A stretch of 15,791 bases of DNA. Source: Methanimicrococcus sp034006575 (GTDB taxonomy: Archaea; Halobacteriota; Methanosarcinia; Methanosarcinales; Methanosarcinaceae). Below the pieces are notes generated by a model. It saw only the letters and a program-made list of their open reading frames with translations. It was not told the origin of the DNA and made no database searches. Each line of letters opens with the position of its first letter. Positions within the stretch are counted from its first letter, which is position 1. The position numbers and the translations under genes were made by a program. This document shows positions 13,498 through 15,791 of the stretch, in pieces. The stretch is from assembly GCA_034006575.1 (NCBI GenBank), contig JAVESN010000037.1, positions 1 through 15,791 of the forward strand. Reading direction: 5' to 3'.

Positions 13498-13974
13498 ATG
13501 ATGGAAGCAAACAGTGGAATTATGAAAAAACTATTTTCCTCTGAAGGAAGATTGAATCGATGGCCTTATTTTTTGAGAATGGTCGGAATATGGCTGGTAG
13601 CTATTATTTTATCAGTACTTTATACAATTATATCCTTAATTATTAACATTATATTTGCTCATATAAGCCAAACTATCGGATATATTATAGTATTTATACT
13701 CATGCTCATCTTCTTTATAATATATTTTGTGCTTTTCGTATGCTCTATATTTCAATCCATTAAACGCCTGCACGATTTGAATAAAAGCGGCTGGCTTCTC
13801 TTAATTCGATTGGTCAACATTATACCCATAATCGGATGGATTATCGCATTTGTTTTTGAAGTCTATTTATTCCTCGCGGACGGAACACAAGGACCAAACC
13901 AATACGGGCAAGATCCGTTGAGAAGACAATCCTATTACTATCCCCCGCAAGGCGGACCCATGGGTCCCATGTAA
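13498..13974 (+). CDS. DUF805 family membrane protein
   Basis: Small integral membrane protein of unknown function, 158 residues. It opens with the DUF805 signature GRLNRWPYFLRM (about 17-28). Hydrophobic spans follow at about 29-53, 59-85 and 99-127. The diagnostic RLHDLNKSGWLLL lies at about 90-102, and the C-terminal GTQGPNQYGQDPL at about 130-142. A Tyr/Pro/Gly/Met tail (SYYYPPQGGPMGPM) ends it. The ATG at 13498 has no visible ribosome binding site; an in-frame ATG at 13522 has a weak GTGGA upstream and begins nearer the family's usual start, so the true protein may be 150 residues. It closely follows the PHP gene. T-runs after the stop probably end the transcript. Confidence 0.85.
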   Translation: MMEANSGIMKKLFSSEGRLNRWPYFLRMVGIWLVAIILSVLYTIISLIINIIFAHISQTIGYIIVFILMLIFFIIYFVLFVCSIFQSIKRLHDLNKSGWLLLIRLVNIIPIIGWIIAFVFEVYLFLADGTQGPNQYGQDPLRRQSYYYPPQGGPMGPM

Positions 13975-14000
13975 TTTGAAAATGAAATAACCTTAAATCA

Positions 14001-14029
14001 TTTTCTTTTTTATTCTTTTTTCATTTTTC
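14001..14029 (+). terminator. T-rich tract after the DUF805 gene
   Basis: Plus-strand runs of four to six T (ttttcttttttattctttttt and on) begin 27 bp after the stop, with no hairpin. This fits archaeal oligo-T termination of the ftsJ/PHP/DUF805 direction. Confidence 0.5.
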
Positions 14030-14049
14030 ATAAGCGGAAAGGAGAACGA

Positions 14050-14151
14050 ATGTTCTTCACTTTTTTTGGTCGTATTGAGCGGACGATTTTTTCCCCGGAA
14101 ACCTTTTTGGTTTATCGACATGATAAAGAATTCGATATCGAATATTTTTAA
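14050..14151 (+). CDS. Candidate 33-residue small protein, unknown function
   Basis: An ATG at 14050 is preceded by AAAGGAGAACGA, one of the best ribosome binding sites in the window (GGAG about 6 nt from the start). The frame runs 33 codons to TAA at 14149-14151. The peptide starts MFFTFFGRIERTIFSPETFL and ends in a charged RHDKEFDIEYF. Base composition is mixed (GTCGTATTGAGCGGACG), unlike the almost pure A/T flanks, which argues for selection. I do not recognise it. A perfect 14-bp palindrome (attcgatatcgaat, 14130-14143) overlaps its end. It follows the DUF805 T-tract, so it needs its own promoter or read-through. It could instead be a decayed gene start or a chance frame. Confidence 0.45.
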   Translation: MFFTFFGRIERTIFSPETFLVYRHDKEFDIEYF

Positions 14152-14391
14152 CAAACATCGCATGGTTAAAAAGGGTTAAAAAATAAGAAGTGAAAAATAA
14201 AAACGAGTTTTAAAAAAGTAAAAAGTAAAAATAAAAAATTAAAAGTAAAAATAAAAAATTAAAAAAAGTTAAAAAAGGTTAAAAGGAATTTAAAAGAAAG
14301 AAAGTTAAAAAATGTAAAAAAAAGTAAAAAGGAATTTTTTAAAAAAGTTAAAAAATGGAAGAAATAAAATTCCATATTTTTGTTTCTTCGT
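14152..14391 (-). terminator. Long A-rich tract, T-rich on the minus strand, after the methyltransferase gene
   Basis: From about 14160 to 14350 the plus strand is built of aaaaagtaaaaa and aaaaataaaaa-like phrases (for example ttaaaagtaaaaataaaaaa repeated near 14225-14260). On the minus strand this is a 190-base T-rich run starting about 40 bp past the stop of the gene ending at 14392. It is a good candidate for oligo-T termination. No gene is visible in it. Confidence 0.5.
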
Positions 14392-15438
14392 TTATTCGTC
14401 CATTTGTTGTTCCAAATAATATTCATCCCGCGCTTGTACAAGGGCTTTTAAATTTTTTAAAGGCGTGTGAGGCGCAATTCCGCATCCGGGCGCTAAAATT
14501 CGAACTCCATCTTCGATGCATTGTTTGGAAACTTCTTTAACGACGTCGGGAGAATGAAGAAGTAATTCATCGGCGGGCGATATATTTCCGATGAGACATA
14601 TTTGGTTGCCGACGGATTGGGAGGCGTATTCCATGTCCACTTTTTCTTCCAAACTCAACCCTTTAAATCCCGATTTGGCCATCGGCTCCAATATAGGAGT
14701 CGAATCGCCGCACATATGCAATATGTTTAATCCATTCACATGGGATGTTATTTTTTGATAATAAGGCAGGATCATCGAATTGAAAAGCGGCGGCGGAAAT
14801 AAATCGGGCCCGGCTTCCGAATCGATAATGACAACCGAATCAACGCCCAAATCGTAAAGATAATTGGCGTATTCGATACAAATTTCCGTTCCGACTTGCA
14901 ATAAATAATCTAAAACGTCGGGTTTTTTGATACACCACATTAAATAATTATTCACGCCCGCAACAGAAGAAGCAAAAGACGACGGACCCAAAATTCCCGC
15001 AATCAACGGGACTTCATATCCTTTTTCATCTATTTCTTTTCGGAGAAAATCTGTCGTTTGAATAATAGATAAAACGGCCGGGTGCTCGTAAAAATCATCG
15101 GGTTGAACCAAATCCAACGCGTCTTTTTCGGTTTTGCACGGAAAATCCAACAGATGCGGCGGCGATTGGTAAGTTCCGGTTGAATAAGAGCAGCCGAATG
15201 CTAAAGGCATGTCATTCGATGTGAAAGGATAACGAACGCCTTCAAGACCCGCGATTTCATATCCGGCCATAGCCAACGCCGCCATTTCTTCGGGATCGGA
15301 AAATGCTTTGGGCCAGCTTGTTCCGGTTAATGCCATCAACTCCATTGTTCCCGTTTGCGTGACCGAACACACCGGAACTTTATCCACTTCTTTCAAATTT
15401 AAAGAACGCGTAAAACGTTCAAGCATTGTCATTTCCAT
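14392..15438 (-). CDS. mtaA-like: MtaA-like methylcobamide:coenzyme M methyltransferase (UroD fold)
   Basis: Zinc enzyme that moves a methyl group from a methylated corrinoid protein to coenzyme M, forming methyl-CoM for methanogenesis from methanol or methylamines. The UroD-fold protein is 348 residues (family about 340). Zinc ligands His241 and Cys243 (ILHMCGD) and Cys319 (LAPGCGIAP) match the family's His-x-Cys...Cys set. The N-terminal VPVCSVTQTG (21-30) and C-terminal TPLKNLKALVQARDEYY (325-341) resemble MtaA (methanol) more than MtbA (methylamine), but substrate cannot be settled by eye. The ATG at 15436-15438 has GAGGAAA 4-7 nt upstream; an ATG two codons on is possible. No corrinoid protein or MtaB gene lies beside it, so it may be a stand-alone paralogue. 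Confidence 0.9.
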   Translation of the reverse strand: MEMTMLERFTRSLNLKEVDKVPVCSVTQTGTMELMALTGTSWPKAFSDPEEMAALAMAGYEIAGLEGVRYPFTSNDMPLAFGCSYSTGTYQSPPHLLDFPCKTEKDALDLVQPDDFYEHPAVLSIIQTTDFLRKEIDEKGYEVPLIAGILGPSSFASSVAGVNNYLMWCIKKPDVLDYLLQVGTEICIEYANYLYDLGVDSVVIIDSEAGPDLFPPPLFNSMILPYYQKITSHVNGLNILHMCGDSTPILEPMAKSGFKGLSLEEKVDMEYASQSVGNQICLIGNISPADELLLHSPDVVKEVSKQCIEDGVRILAPGCGIAPHTPLKNLKALVQARDEYYLEQQMDE

Positions 15439-15791
15439 AAGATTTCCTCAATTGAATAAAGGATTTCATAAATAAAAAGAATACCAAAAAATGGAATCCA
15501 TAAAAAAGAAGGAACCTCAAGGGAATAAAAACGAAATGGAATAAAAAAACAGCCATGAATTTCAACAAAATCGGCCGCGCCAAACAGCGAAAACACCCGG
15601 CAAATTTTCAAAAACGAAAAACAAATCGGCACCATTTTTCATTTATATTTTTGGCCGAATCCGTGAAGTTCGATGAAAACGCGCCGCGCCAAACAGCGAA
15701 AATACGTTCTCTTTTTTCCAAAAACGAAAACGAAAAACAAAATGTGATTTTATCGATTTTTTGAAGTCCATCCGCAAATTTCCGATTTTTT
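15439..15791. other. Right-edge intergenic region
   Basis: 353 bp with no supported gene. The part next to the methyltransferase (15460-15560) is A-rich on the plus strand; on the minus strand TTTTATTTATGA at about 15466-15478 is a TATA-like candidate for that gene, though it would give a very short leader. The rest holds the two repeat copies listed separately. Frames of 68-69 codons here lack start signals. Confidence 0.4.
15574..15702. repeat. Two copies of a degenerate repeat, 109 bp apart
   Basis: gccgcgccaaacagcgaaaa occurs at 15574-15593 and again, base for base, at 15683-15702. Similarity continues loosely after each copy (ttttcaaaaacgaaaaac versus ttttttccaaaaacgaaaac). Part of the element (gccgcgccaaac) is also found at 12604-12615 after ftsJ, so it may be a dispersed noncoding repeat. 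The second copy's downstream part may run off the window. Confidence 0.7.

Noticed and set aside
1..15791. tRNA or rRNA genes, insertion sequences, integrases
   Set aside because: I looked through all gaps and both strands and saw no cloverleaf-like segment, transposase motif or terminal inverted repeats with target duplications.

Overview
The window looks like chromosomal DNA from a low-GC methanogenic archaeon of the Methanosarcinales. A Methanimicrococcus-like gut lineage is my best guess, not a proven assignment. The basis is a set of archaeal genes: a Kae1-Bud32 fusion, pantoate kinase and phosphopantothenate synthetase (the archaeal CoA route), an FtsJ methyltransferase fused to a TRAM domain, an iron-sulfur flavoprotein with the compact Cys motif, and an MtaA-type methylcobamide:coenzyme M methyltransferase. 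Several starts carry GGAGG-like ribosome binding sites. Two genes start with TTG. Intergenic DNA is extremely A/T-rich.

Layout, left to right. At 1-665 (minus) is the N-terminal half of purD, cut by the window edge. At 1110-2459 (minus) lie an iron-sulfur flavoprotein and an Rrf2-family regulator, with a perfect 8-7-8 inverted repeat in the promoter between them; the regulator carries an in-frame array of 15-bp repeats. At 2661-2939 (plus) is a small ribbon-helix-helix protein. At 3470-4528 (plus) is an NADP-type zinc secondary-alcohol dehydrogenase that ends in a strong hairpin terminator. At 4684-4901 is a six-copy tandem repeat. Read on the minus strand, each copy is a short hairpin followed by a T-run, so it resembles a multiplied terminator for the leftward operon.

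At 4941-11376 (minus) is one compact cluster, transcribed in the order dfp/coaBC, pantoate kinase, phosphopantothenate synthetase, kae1-bud32, XTP/dITP diphosphatase. The first three make 4'-phosphopantetheine from pantoate. Kae1-Bud32 is the core of the KEOPS tRNA t6A machinery. The last gene cleans the nucleotide pool. Gaps are 2, 337, 15 and 58 bp, so the 337-bp gap may split the cluster into two transcripts. At 11608-13974 (plus) are rRNA methyltransferase FtsJ-TRAM, a PHP-domain hydrolase and a DUF805 membrane protein, followed by a candidate 33-residue micropeptide with a strong ribosome binding site (14050-14151). At 14392-15438 (minus) is an MtaA-like methyltransferase. The right edge holds two copies of a degenerate repeat 109 bp apart.

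The common thread is short tandem repeats. They occur inside the Rrf2 regulator (15 bp), inside the Bud32 kinase lobe (15 bp), in a 160-residue Ser/Asp tail on Dfp (54/72 bp), as the terminator array (about 39 bp), and in gaps (18 bp, 109 bp). All coding ones are multiples of three and sit at domain borders or loops. No tRNA, rRNA, insertion sequence or CRISPR array was seen.
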